Of a stretch of DNA of 51,877 nucleotides, positions 9,032 through 16,578 are shown in pieces. The DNA comes from Acidobacteriota bacterium. Lineage in GTDB: Bacteria > Acidobacteriota > Blastocatellia > Pyrinomonadales > Pyrinomonadaceae. The notes under the pieces were generated by a model. It had not been told where the DNA came from. It did not search any database and saw only the letters and a list, made by a program, of their open reading frames with translations. The stretch's first letter is position 1, and each line of letters starts with the position of its first letter. The position numbers and the translations under genes are program-made. The stretch covers positions 1 to 51,877 of the forward strand of contig JAFAVK010000098.1 of NCBI GenBank assembly GCA_019242475.1, written 5' to 3'.

Positions 9032-9649
9032 TCAGTACGGCTTCTCCGCGTCGCCGCAGGTAAAGTAGATGAGCTGGCCGCGGCCCGACTTCTTCTCCTC
9101 TTCGGTCGAGTTGCGGCGGCACGCGCGGGGCACGTAGCGCGTGCCGTCGTACTCGTAGACGGCCTCGAAGACGTAGACGCCGGAGGCGGCGCTGATCCCG
9201 ATGGCGCGCAGGCCGCGCGGCCGCGCGCGGCCGAGTGAGAGTGCGAGCGCGTGCGTCTTGAGCACGAGCCTGTAGCCCCGGCCCTCGGGCGCGAAGACCC
9301 AGAACGTGCCGAGGTTCCCGCCGGACAGGCAGCCCTCCTTCGGCAGCACGACGTAGCCCCGGCCGGGCGCGCCGCCGAGGTTGACCGCCGCGGCGCGGAA
9401 CCAGCCCTTGATGGCGAACGCGCCCTCGTCCTCGTGCGCGTAGCACGCGCGCACCATCTCGTCGCGCGCGAGTATCCCCAGCACGGCCTCCGGCAGCGGA
9501 ACCGGCTTGCGGACGGGCTCCTCGACGTTGAAGCTCGTCTGCTCTTCCTGACGCGCACGCCCGCGCTGAGTCCCGCCGGCAACCCCCTGTGCGGCGAGCG
9601 CCGCGAGGAGCAGCATGACTACGTAGTTGGCGGAGCGCGCTCGCCGCAT
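9032..9649 (-). CDS. Hypothetical secreted protein
   Basis: A 205-residue protein with a signal peptide (YVVMLLLAALAAQGVAGG) and a soluble remainder. No known domain is recognised. A central Gly-rich part (GRGYVVLPKEGCLSGGNLGT) and three or four cysteines suggest an exported globular domain. It lies 9 bases after the DUF2127 gene and about 50 bases before the MFS gene on the same strand, so the three could be co-transcribed. Function is unknown. Confidence 0.7.
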   Translation of the reverse strand: MRRARSANYVVMLLLAALAAQGVAGGTQRGRARQEEQTSFNVEEPVRKPVPLPEAVLGILARDEMVRACYAHEDEGAFAIKGWFRAAAVNLGGAPGRGYVVLPKEGCLSGGNLGTFWVFAPEGRGYRLVLKTHALALSLGRARPRGLRAIGISAASGVYVFEAVYEYDGTRYVPRACRRNSTEEEKKSGRGQLIYFTCGDAEKPY

Positions 9650-9658
9650 CGTCCGTCA

Positions 9659-10258
9659 CTACCTTTCGGCCTTCCGGGCCGCCCTCTCGGCGCGCACGCT
9701 CTCCTTGCGCGCCTTCTTCTCGGCCTTCCTGTCGGCCTCGGTGCGGTGGATGGTCTCCTCTGCGGCGCGGCCGGTGTGCGAGAGCCGGACGTAGAGCAGG
9801 TACGCGACGATGAGGGTGTTGAAGAAGAGCACGAGGCCGCGCAGGTGCGTCGGCTGTTTGACGAGTTCGTAGAGTTCGACGGGGAGGTAGAGGCAGCCCG
9901 AGAGGATCGCGAACCACTCGGCCCACGCGCGCATGTGCCAGAGGCCGTACGCCTCGACGAAGCGCACGACCGAGTAGGCGAAGGCGAGCGCGGCGAGGGT
10001 GCGCAGCCCCGAGTCGTTCATGTGCGCCGCGGCCTCGACGAAGACGCGCGGGTAGTGGCTCGCCGGGTTGAGGTGCGAGTGGCGCACGAGCCGCTCGGCC
10101 AAATCTTGCAGGTCGCGGTGGACGAGCGCCAGCAGCCCGAAGCCCGCCAAAAGCACCACCGTCCCCTTCAAAGCCTCGAACATCGCGACGACGCGCACGC
10201 CCGCCGCGATCTCCGTCACCGTCCGCGCCGCCGGCACATGCGTCTCAGCTTTAGCCAT
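9659..10258 (-). CDS. DUF2127 family membrane protein
   Basis: A 199-residue protein with four hydrophobic helices. The segment VRFVEAYGLWHMRAWAEWFA followed by ILSGCLYLPVELYEL is the typical core of DUF2127 proteins, whose function is unknown. The C-terminus after the last helix is long and basic (ADRKAEKKARKESVRAERAA), an unusual cytoplasmic extension. It starts 9 bases after hicA on the same strand. Confidence 0.8.
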   Translation of the reverse strand: MAKAETHVPAARTVTEIAAGVRVVAMFEALKGTVVLLAGFGLLALVHRDLQDLAERLVRHSHLNPASHYPRVFVEAAAHMNDSGLRTLAALAFAYSVVRFVEAYGLWHMRAWAEWFAILSGCLYLPVELYELVKQPTHLRGLVLFFNTLIVAYLLYVRLSHTGRAAEETIHRTEADRKAEKKARKESVRAERAARKAER

Positions 10259-10267
10259 CGCTCCGGT

Positions 10268-10507
10268 TCAGCTTCGCTCGTAAGCCTTCAGGAATTCGTC
10301 CCGCGGGATGTTTGCCTGCGAGCAGATGTTGCGTAAGGTCGAGCCCTTGATGTGTGAGTGATTGGGCATGGTCAGCGGCGTCCGCGTGCCGTCCGCGTTC
10401 TCACGAACCAAAGCAATATGTTCCCGTTCGCGCACGACGACGAAACCGAGCAGTCCAAGAGCTTTTATGACCCGACTTTTCGGCGCGTCAACGGGAAACT
10501 TAGCCAC
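10268..10507 (-). CDS. hicA: HicA-type toxin (mRNA interferase)
   Basis: A 79-residue protein of the double-stranded-RNA-binding-like HicA fold; members cleave mRNA. The family pattern is intact: GFVVVREREHIALVRE, the catalytic His region in LTMPNHSHIKGSTLRNI with G-T-L-R-x-I, then ANIPRDEFLKAY. The start is a GTG overlapping the hicB stop by one base (TAGTG), giving tight coupling. Because hicB comes first, the order is the hicBA arrangement. Confidence 0.9.
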   Translation of the reverse strand: MAKFPVDAPKSRVIKALGLLGFVVVREREHIALVRENADGTRTPLTMPNHSHIKGSTLRNICSQANIPRDEFLKAYERS

Positions 10508-10731
10508 TACACGGCCACTCCCATCTCCTCAATAAACGCTTCGAGCACCGGAGGGTCGTCGTCCAGAACCTCCGGGCCGAACGTCTCTACGTGGAACCGT
10601 ATTGCCGACTCCACGTCTGCCCGCGCCTCCTCGCGGCTATCGCCCTCGCCCACGACGACGCCCTTCAGGCCGAGCGGGTAAGCGACGTAGCCGTCGGGGT
10701 GTTTCTCGATGATGATTTTTACTCTCTTCAT
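10507..10731 (-). CDS. hicB: HicB-type antitoxin
   Basis: A 74-residue partner of HicA. The partial RNase H-like HicB fold is recognisable in KIIIEKHPDGYVAYPLG, GVVVGEGDSREEARADVESA and the end VLEAFIEEMGVAV. I start at the ATG at 10731; a TTG at 10755, preceded by AAGGGTGAG, would add eight residues. It follows hutU by a short gap on the same strand. No C-terminal helix-turn-helix is present in this short form, so autoregulation would need another route. Confidence 0.87.
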   Translation of the reverse strand: MKRVKIIIEKHPDGYVAYPLGLKGVVVGEGDSREEARADVESAIRFHVETFGPEVLDDDPPVLEAFIEEMGVAV

Positions 10732-10760
10732 TCCCTTGTAATCCTTCGCCGTCAATTATC

Positions 10761-12428
10761 TCACCCTTCGCCTTCGCCGAGCAGCGGAATCTGCAAGCCC
10801 TTCGTGCGCGCGGTCTCTTCGGCCTCTTCGTAACCGGCATCGACGTGGCGGGCGACGCCGAGGCCGGGGTCGTTGGTGAGGACGCGGTTGAGTCTCTGCG
10901 CGGCTTCGGGGGTGCCGTCGGCGACGGAGACCTGGCCGGCGTGGAGCGAGTAGCCGATGCCGACCCCGCCGCCGTGGTGGAAGGAGACCCAGGAGGCGCC
11001 GCTCGCGGTGTTGAGGAGCGCGTTGAGGATCGGCCAGTCGGCGACGGCGTCCGTGCCGTCGCGCATGCCTTCGGTCTCGCGGAAGGGCGAGGCGACGGAG
11101 CCTGTGTCGAGGTGGTCGCGGCCGATGGCGACGGGCGCTTGCAGCTCGCCGCGGCGGACGAGTTCGTTGATGGCCTCGCCCATCTCGGCGCGCTCGCCGA
11201 GCCCCAGCCAGCAGATGCGCGCGGGCAGCCCTTGAAATTGCACGCGCTCGCGCGCGAGCCGCATCCAGCGTTCGAGCGTGCGGTCTTCGGGGAAGAGTTC
11301 GAGCGCGAGGTCGTCGGTGCGGCGGATGTCGCCGGCCTCGCCGGAGAGCGCGACCCAGCGGAAGGGGCCTTTGCCTTCGCAGAAGAGCGGGCGGATGTAC
11401 TCGGGGACGAAGCCGGGTATCTCGAAGGCGTCGTTGACGCCCGCGTCGAACGCCTGCTTGCGGATGTTGTTGCCGTAGTCGAAGGCGACCGCGCCCGCGC
11501 GCTGCAAGGCGAGCATCGCCTCGACGTGCCGCGCCATCGACTGCGTCGAGCGTTCGACGTAAGCCCTCGGGTCTTTTCGTCTCAGCTCGTCCGCCTCTTC
11601 GAGCGAGAGCCCGGCGGGCACGTAGCCGTTGAGGGGGTCGTGCGCGCTCGTCTGGTCTGTGACGGCGTCAACCTTGACGCCGCGTCTTGCAATCTCGGGC
11701 AGGACTTCGGCGCAGTTGCCGACGAGGCCGACCGAGACGGCGCGCTTCTGCTCGACGGCGTCCTCGCAGATGCGCAACGCCTCGTCTAAATCGAGCGCGA
11801 GGCGGTCGCAGTAGCCGGTGCGGATTCGCTTCTCGATGCGCTCGCGCTCGACCTCGACGCCGAGGAAGACCGCGCCGTTCAGAGTCGCCGCCAGGGGCTG
11901 CGCGCCGCCCATGCCGCCCATGCCGCCGGACAGGATCAGACGCCCCGACAGGTCTCCGCCGAAGTGCCGGTCGGCCATCGCGGCGAAGGTCTCGAAGGTG
12001 CCCTGCACGATGCCCTGCGAGCCGATGTAAATCCACGAGCCCGCGGTCATCTGCCCGTACATCATGAGCCCCTTGCGTTCGAGTTCGTGGAAGTGCTCCC
12101 AGTTGGCCCACGCGCCGACGAGGTTCGAGTTGGCGATGAGCACGCGCGGCGCGTGCTCGTGCGTGCGGAAGACCGCGACGGGCTTGCCCGACTGGACGAG
12201 CAGCGTCTCGTCGTTCCCCAAGCTGCTCAACTCGCGCACAATCGCCTCGAACGAGCGCCAGTCGCGCGCGGCCTTGCCCGTCCCGCCGTAGACGACCAGC
12301 TCTTCGGGGCGCTCGGCCACGTCGGGGTCGAGGTTGTTCATCAGGCACCGCAGCGCCGCCTCCTGGTGCCAGCCCTTGCAGTTGAGTTGTGCGCCGCGCG
12401 GCGCGCGGACGATTCTCGGTTGGGACAT
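10761..12428 (-). CDS. hutU: Urocanate hydratase
   Basis: A 555-residue NAD-dependent enzyme converting urocanate to imidazolonepropionate, the second step of histidine breakdown. The sequence is full length and collinear with the family. It has the NAD-binding Gly-rich loop [16 protein letters not shown], the signature containing the conserved Cys region [16 protein letters not shown], and the C-terminal [20 protein letters not shown]. It begins 6 bases after the SDR gene and is followed by hicBA. The partner hutH lies about 4 kb away and is separated by unrelated genes; hutI and hutF/hutG are not in the window. Confidence 0.97.
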   Translation of the reverse strand: MSQPRIVRAPRGAQLNCKGWHQEAALRCLMNNLDPDVAERPEELVVYGGTGKAARDWRSFEAIVRELSSLGNDETLLVQSGKPVAVFRTHEHAPRVLIANSNLVGAWANWEHFHELERKGLMMYGQMTAGSWIYIGSQGIVQGTFETFAAMADRHFGGDLSGRLILSGGMGGMGGAQPLAATLNGAVFLGVEVERERIEKRIRTGYCDRLALDLDEALRICEDAVEQKRAVSVGLVGNCAEVLPEIARRGVKVDAVTDQTSAHDPLNGYVPAGLSLEEADELRRKDPRAYVERSTQSMARHVEAMLALQRAGAVAFDYGNNIRKQAFDAGVNDAFEIPGFVPEYIRPLFCEGKGPFRWVALSGEAGDIRRTDDLALELFPEDRTLERWMRLARERVQFQGLPARICWLGLGERAEMGEAINELVRRGELQAPVAIGRDHLDTGSVASPFRETEGMRDGTDAVADWPILNALLNTASGASWVSFHHGGGVGIGYSLHAGQVSVADGTPEAAQRLNRVLTNDPGLGVARHVDAGYEEAEETARTKGLQIPLLGEGEG

Positions 12429-12434
12429 ACGGCG

Positions 12435-13226
12435 TTAGTGGCTCCGCTTCTCCTGAATCCCGCGGACGACTTTCGTGACGAGGTTGCGGGGGAAGAGGCC
12501 GATGGAGCGCGCGAGGAGGTTGTTGCGGAAGCCGGGGATGACGACCGTTTTGCCGGCGAGGAGTCCGCGGTAGCCTTCGACGGCGACGGTGCGCGCGTCC
12601 ATGACGGCGCGGTCGAAGAGCTTCGAGTCGCCCATGCCGGCGGCGGCGACAAAGCCCGTCTCGGTCGGGCCGGGGCAGAGCGCCGAGACGACGACGCCCG
12701 TCCCCCCGCACTCGTTCGCCAGCGCCTCGGAGAGCGAAAGGACGTAAGCCTTCGAGGCGTAGTAGACGGCCATCAGCGGGCCGGGCTGGAAGGCCGCGGT
12801 CGAGGCGACGTTCAGCAGGTAGCCGCGCCGCCGCGCGATCATCCCCGGCAGGAAGAGCTTCGACAGGTGCGTGAGCGCGACGACGTTGAGCTGGAGGAGG
12901 TCTAGCTCCGACTGCAAATCCGTCTCGGCGAAGAGGCCGTAGCTGCCGACGCCCGCGTTGTTGACGAGCGCGTCCACGTTCACGCCGCCCGCGCTCAGCT
13001 CTTCGAAAATCTCCCGCGGCGCCTCGGGCCGCGCGAGGTCTGCCGCCAGAGCGTGCGCCTCGACGCCGTGTTTCCCCGCCAGCTCTTCCGAGAGGCGCGC
13101 CAGCTTGTCGCGGCTGCGCGCGACGAGGACGAGGTCGTGCCCGTCGGCCGCGAACAGCCGCGCCAGCTCCTCGCCGATGCCGCCCGACGCGCCCGTCACG
13201 AGCGCCGTCATCTTCTGCTGACTCAT
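12435..13226 (-). CDS. SDR family oxidoreductase
   Basis: A 263-residue NAD(P)-dependent short-chain dehydrogenase of the DltE/YqjQ type. The Rossmann motif TGASGGIG is near residue 11, the structural NNAGVG near 90, a Ser in NVASTAA and the catalytic YYASK follow, then the LCPGPTETGF cofactor loop. The C-terminal extension (KTVVIPGFRNNLLARSIGLF) is shared with this subgroup. It is separated from the zinc-ribbon gene by repeat B and from hutU by 6 bases, so hutU may be transcribed with it. Substrate is unknown. Confidence 0.88.
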   Translation of the reverse strand: MSQQKMTALVTGASGGIGEELARLFAADGHDLVLVARSRDKLARLSEELAGKHGVEAHALAADLARPEAPREIFEELSAGGVNVDALVNNAGVGSYGLFAETDLQSELDLLQLNVVALTHLSKLFLPGMIARRRGYLLNVASTAAFQPGPLMAVYYASKAYVLSLSEALANECGGTGVVVSALCPGPTETGFVAAAGMGDSKLFDRAVMDARTVAVEGYRGLLAGKTVVIPGFRNNLLARSIGLFPRNLVTKVVRGIQEKRSH

Positions 13227-13231
13227 AAATG

Positions 13232-13314
13232 GAATGATGAATGATGAGTGATGAACGATGAATGAGAAGCCGCTTGCCTTTCATTCATCGTTCATCACTC
13301 ATCATTCATCATTC
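13232..13314. repeat. Heptamer-built inverted repeat B (GAATGAT type)
   Basis: Perfect 34-base arms at 13232-13265 and 13281-13314 enclose a 15-base loop. Each arm is four and a half heptamers (GAATGAT, GAATGAT, GAGTGAT, GAACGAT). It begins three bases after the stop of the zinc-ribbon gene and ends five bases before the SDR start, filling the whole gap. The heptamer matches the one in repeat F near 20.05 kb. Confidence 0.92.
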
Positions 13315-13316
13315 TC

Positions 13317-13634
13317 CTATTCGTTCGTCCGGCCGGGCCAGAGGGCGTGGAACCAGCGGCCGGGGCCGTTCTCGGCGCTGATGATCTGTTCCAGCTCGCC
13401 CGCGTCGAGCCAGATGCCGCCGCAGGTGTCGCAGCGGTCGATGTTGACCTCGTCGTAGACTTCGGCGTGGAGCTTGCCCGTGCAGCGCGGGCACTCCATC
13501 GTGACGGGCTCGGCGCTGCGCCGGCTCGCGTCCTCCCTGATCGCCTCGCGCAGGCGCTGGAGCGACTCCTTGTCCTTGCGCCGGAAGTACTCCTCCTCCA
13601 GGCCCCTCCGGCGTTCGTCGAAAATGTCTGACAC
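13317..13634 (-). CDS. Zinc-ribbon protein (zf-TFIIB family)
   Basis: A 105-residue small protein. An N-terminal charged helix (RRRGLEEEYFRRKDKESLQR) is followed by the zf-TFIIB motif: CPRCTGKL near residue 60, then NIDRCDTCGGIWLDAGELEQ, four cysteines for one zinc. Family function is unclear. The open frame is longer upstream, but the GTG at 13634 has AGGAGG nine bases before it and is the better start. A divergent gene (M23 peptidase) lies 225 bases away, so the gap holds two outward promoters, neither of which I could define. Confidence 0.8.
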   Translation of the reverse strand: MSDIFDERRRGLEEEYFRRKDKESLQRLREAIREDASRRSAEPVTMECPRCTGKLHAEVYDEVNIDRCDTCGGIWLDAGELEQIISAENGPGRWFHALWPGRTNE

Positions 13635-13859
13635 TGACTTATACCTCCTGCGGCCGTGCGGCCGGCGCGCCCTTCCCGGCGGCTGCGGCGGCGCGGCGCG
13701 GCCTGCTCGTGTGATTTGACTGACTGCGTAATTGCAGGAATGTAATAGCAGAAAACCGCGCCCGCGCGCCACCCCTTGCGCCGCCGGGCTTGCGCGCGCG
13801 GCGGGGCTTCAATAAGCTTCGGGCGCAGGCACAACTCCGAAAGGGTTTGGAAGGCAAAG

Positions 13860-14579
13860 ATGGCACTCGGCCCGCGCACGCGCGTGCTCCTGATCGCGGC
13901 CCTGCTCTTCGGCTCGGTCGCGGCGCTCGTCTGGTATCTGAGTTATCACTACTGGTCGCAGCCCGCGACGCCGCTGCGCCCGCCCGCGCAGGACGTGGAG
14001 CGTCTGCCGACGCCCGCGGCGAGCCCGACGCCCGCAGCCTCGCCCCAGATGAGTCCGAGTCCGAGCCCGACGCCGGAGCCTTCGCCGGGCGCGACGCCGC
14101 AGGCGCAAAGTCTCTCGGGCGACCCGGCGGCGGCGCTCGCCTCGATGCGTCTGCTCATCCCGGTCGAGGGCGTCAAGCCCGGGCAGTTGCAGGACACCTT
14201 CAACGACGCGCGCAGCGAGGGGCGCGTGCACGACGCCATCGACATCATCGCGCCGCGCGGCACGCCCGTGCTGGCCGCGACCGACGGCCGCGTCGTCAAG
14301 CTCTTCAACAGCGCGAAGGGCGGCATCACTTTTTATCAACTCGCCGCGGCCGATGAGCACTACGTCCTCTACTACGCGCATCTCGAACGCTACGCCGAAG
14401 GACTCTCCGAGGGGCACGTCGCGCGCCGCGGCGAGACCCTCGCCTACGTCGGCGACACGGGCAACGCCGCGCCCGGCAACACGCACCTCCACTTCCAAAT
14501 CTACCGCGTCGCAGACCCCAAGCACTTCTGGACGGGCGAGAACATCAACCCCTACCCGCTGCTGCGCGCCGCTCAATAA
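13860..14579 (+). CDS. Membrane-anchored M23 (LytM-type) peptidase
   Basis: About 239 residues. An N-terminal transmembrane helix (LLIAALLFGSVAALVWYLSY) anchors it, followed by a long (S/P/T)-rich spacer (PTPAASPTPAASPQMSPSPS) suited to crossing the periplasm or wall. The C-terminal LytM domain has metal ligands H-x-x-x-D in VHDAIDIIAPRGTPV and H-x-H in NTHLHFQIYRV, plus YYAHL. Active M23 enzymes cut peptidoglycan cross-bridges. The start is taken at ATG 13860; the open frame extends to 13776 with an unlikely Arg-rich leader. It is followed by a hairpin terminator and then an L,D-transpeptidase gene on the same strand. Confidence 0.87.
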   Translation: MALGPRTRVLLIAALLFGSVAALVWYLSYHYWSQPATPLRPPAQDVERLPTPAASPTPAASPQMSPSPSPTPEPSPGATPQAQSLSGDPAAALASMRLLIPVEGVKPGQLQDTFNDARSEGRVHDAIDIIAPRGTPVLAATDGRVVKLFNSAKGGITFYQLAAADEHYVLYYAHLERYAEGLSEGHVARRGETLAYVGDTGNAAPGNTHLHFQIYRVADPKHFWTGENINPYPLLRAAQ

Positions 14580-14626
14580 GCCGAAATAAACAGAGGGCTT
14601 TTCTGTACGCCTGTCGTCCGTAAACG

Positions 14627-14656
14627 GTGCGCGAAGATGACGCCGCGCACGTTTTT
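14627..14656 (+). terminator. Intrinsic terminator after the M23 gene
   Basis: Seven-base stem GTGCGCG (14627-14633) and CGCGCAC (14644-14650), followed directly by GTTTTT. It lies 48 bases after the M23 stop and separates it from the L,D-transpeptidase gene. Confidence 0.55.
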
Positions 14657-14784
14657 CCGGGGGAAAGTGTGGGCAGTCGCGCGCGGGAACGGTAGTTGCC
14701 ACGTGTTGGCGGAAGTGTCTGCGCCTGTACTCTCTCCTTATTAAAGGCGTGTGAAAATTTCGTTTCGAGGAGTCTTAAACGTAG

Positions 14785-16188
14785 ATGGGTATCGAAGTGT
14801 TGAAGACAATCTTAAGGTCGCCGCTGGCGCTTGTCGCCGCGGCCGCGCTGTCGATAGCTTCGGGCTGCACGACGACCGCGCCGACGAACACGGCCGCGCC
14901 CGCGGCGCCGGCGGCCACCGCGACGCCCGCGGCCGCCGCTTCACCGTCTCCGACCGGGACTCCGACGGCGACGACGGCGGCGGCCAACCTGCCGGTGACG
15001 CTGCCCGTGCTCGACGCGATGTTCGCCGACGATTCGTTCGCGGGCGAGCTGAAGTCGAAGCTGCAACTGACGGACGCGCAGGTCGAGTCCCTGCGCAAGG
15101 TGGCGAGCGAGGAGCGCGCGCACCTCGACGAGGCGGGCGCGCAGTCCGGCACGACGCCCGAGGCGACGAAGCGCGCCTCGGAGAAGATTCAGGCGGTCGT
15201 CGGGGCGGAGAAGGCCGCCGCCTTCAACTCCTTCGTCAGCGAGCGCTGGGCGGGCGGCGCCGCGGCGCTCGACGCCAAACCGAACTCGGTGCCGACCGAC
15301 ACGCGCATCGTCGTCAACGCGCCGGCCTACCGCATGGACGTGTTCCAGAACGGGAAGCTCTTGAAGACCTACAAGGTCGGCATCGGCTACCCGGAGTTCC
15401 CTCTGCCGCAAGGGTTGAGGAAGGCCGACACCATCATCTTCAACCCGACCTGGACGCCGCCCGACGAGCCGTGGGTCAAGGGCAAGTTCGAGCCGGGCAA
15501 GAAGGTCGAGGCGGGGAGCAAGGACAACCCGCTCGGCCCCATCAAGATTCCCATCGGCCTGCCCTCGCTCATCCACGGCGGCAAGGCGCCCGCGAAGCTC
15601 GGCGGCTTCGCCTCGCACGGCTGCGTCGGTTTGACGAACGGGCAGGTGCAGGACTTCTCGGTCGTGCTGGCGTCTTTAGGCGGCGGGCAGCTCACGCCCG
15701 AGGACGTGGCCGGCTACGCGAAGAACAAGGAGGAGACGAAGCAGGTTAAGCTGGGCTCGCCCGTCCCCGTCGAGCTGCGCTACGAGACCATCGTCGTCGA
15801 GGACGGCAAGCTCCACATCTACCGCGACGTGTACGACAAGGGCACGAACACGGAGGAGAACCTGCGCCGCGTGCTCGAAGCGTCCGGCGTGAAGCTCGAA
15901 GACTTGAGCGAGCAGGAGCGCGCGCAGGTCACGCAGGCGCTCCAACAGATGGCGCGCGACGCGCACGGCAACCCGGCCGGCGACGCCAGCCCGACGCCGA
16001 CGCCCGCCAGGGGCAAGGAGAAGGAGAAGGAGAAGGAGAAGAGCGACCACATCACCTACACCATCAAGGGGCAGAAGGAGGTCGTCATCGACATCGCCGC
16101 CCTGCGCGGCAAGGGCTACCCCGCCCCCGCCAACCTCGACACCGGCGGCGCCCCGCAGCCGAAGGCACCGGCGAAGAAGAAGGCGTGA
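14785..16188 (+). CDS. L,D-transpeptidase (YkuD domain) lipoprotein
   Basis: A 467-residue exported enzyme. The hydrophobic leader ends in IASGC, a probable lipobox, then an Ala/Thr/Pro-rich spacer. A helical region with similarity to Spy/LTXXQ-type segments (KLQLTDAQVESLRKVASEER) precedes the YkuD domain, which runs about residues 170-300 with IVVNAPAYRMDVFQNGKLLK, the catalytic histidine region SLIHGG and the active-site motif ASHGCVGLTN. Such enzymes form 3-3 cross-links or attach proteins to peptidoglycan. The C-terminal part has an EKEKEKEKEK run and an IKGQKEVVIDIAAL segment. Its neighbour is an M23 peptidase, so wall remodelling is a shared theme. The start ATG has AGGAG 13 bases upstream, rather far. 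Confidence 0.88.
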   Translation: MGIEVLKTILRSPLALVAAAALSIASGCTTTAPTNTAAPAAPAATATPAAAASPSPTGTPTATTAAANLPVTLPVLDAMFADDSFAGELKSKLQLTDAQVESLRKVASEERAHLDEAGAQSGTTPEATKRASEKIQAVVGAEKAAAFNSFVSERWAGGAAALDAKPNSVPTDTRIVVNAPAYRMDVFQNGKLLKTYKVGIGYPEFPLPQGLRKADTIIFNPTWTPPDEPWVKGKFEPGKKVEAGSKDNPLGPIKIPIGLPSLIHGGKAPAKLGGFASHGCVGLTNGQVQDFSVVLASLGGGQLTPEDVAGYAKNKEETKQVKLGSPVPVELRYETIVVEDGKLHIYRDVYDKGTNTEENLRRVLEASGVKLEDLSEQERAQVTQALQQMARDAHGNPAGDASPTPTPARGKEKEKEKEKSDHITYTIKGQKEVVIDIAALRGKGYPAPANLDTGGAPQPKAPAKKKA

Positions 16189-16192
16189 GGGA

Positions 16193-16340
16193 GTAGGCAG
16201 TAGGCAGTTAAGAGCAGAAGGCGTTTTAAAGAATGGAGGCGGTGAGATTAATTGCTCACCGCCTCCATTCTGTAGGAAGAATCCGTCAACCAAGACTTCC
16301 TGTCTTTTAACTGCCTACTGCCATTTGCCTACCGCCTATT
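16193..16340. repeat. Heptamer-built inverted repeat C (TAGGCAG type) with nested stem
   Basis: Outer 16-base perfect arms (16196-16211 and 16307-16322) carry the heptamer TAGGCAG and its complement; the right side continues with degenerate heptamers to about 16340. Inside is a second perfect 16-base stem (16231-16246 with 16255-16270). It starts about five bases after the L,D-transpeptidase stop. Its heptamer is the same as in repeat D, two kilobases away. Confidence 0.85.
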
Positions 16341-16345
16341 CAAGG

Positions 16346-16568
16346 TAATTATACCGACTTGCAAGTTAGAATAAGGGCGCCTCTAGCCGGGAGCGCGGGC
16401 ATCCCTGCCCGCCAAGGCGTGCGAGAAGCACGCTTAGCCGTCTGGCGCCATGCCTCAACGTTGCAGTGTCAAGTCTGACTGCTTTCGCGCTAAAGCGCTC
16501 ATGGCGGGCAGGGATGCCCGCGCTCCCGGCTTCAGTAGCCTTATTCCGATTTGCATGTCGGTATTAAC
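16346..16568. repeat. MITE-like 220-bp imperfect palindrome
   Basis: Arms of about 66 bases (16346-16413 and 16503-16568) are inverted copies: both carry the core GCCGGGAGCGCGGGCATCCC and an outer part related to AATAAGG...TGCA..CGGTATTA. GCGGGCATCCCTGCCCGC is itself a palindrome, so each arm can also fold alone. The 90-base centre has no open frame. It lies between the convergent L,D-transpeptidase and hutH genes. No flanking target duplication is evident. Confidence 0.75.
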
Positions 16569-16578
16569 AACCCGGCCC

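Noticed and set aside
11668..13284. 538-codon minus-strand frame over the SDR and hutU genes
   Set aside because: Arg/Pro-rich shadow in another frame of two intact enzyme genes.
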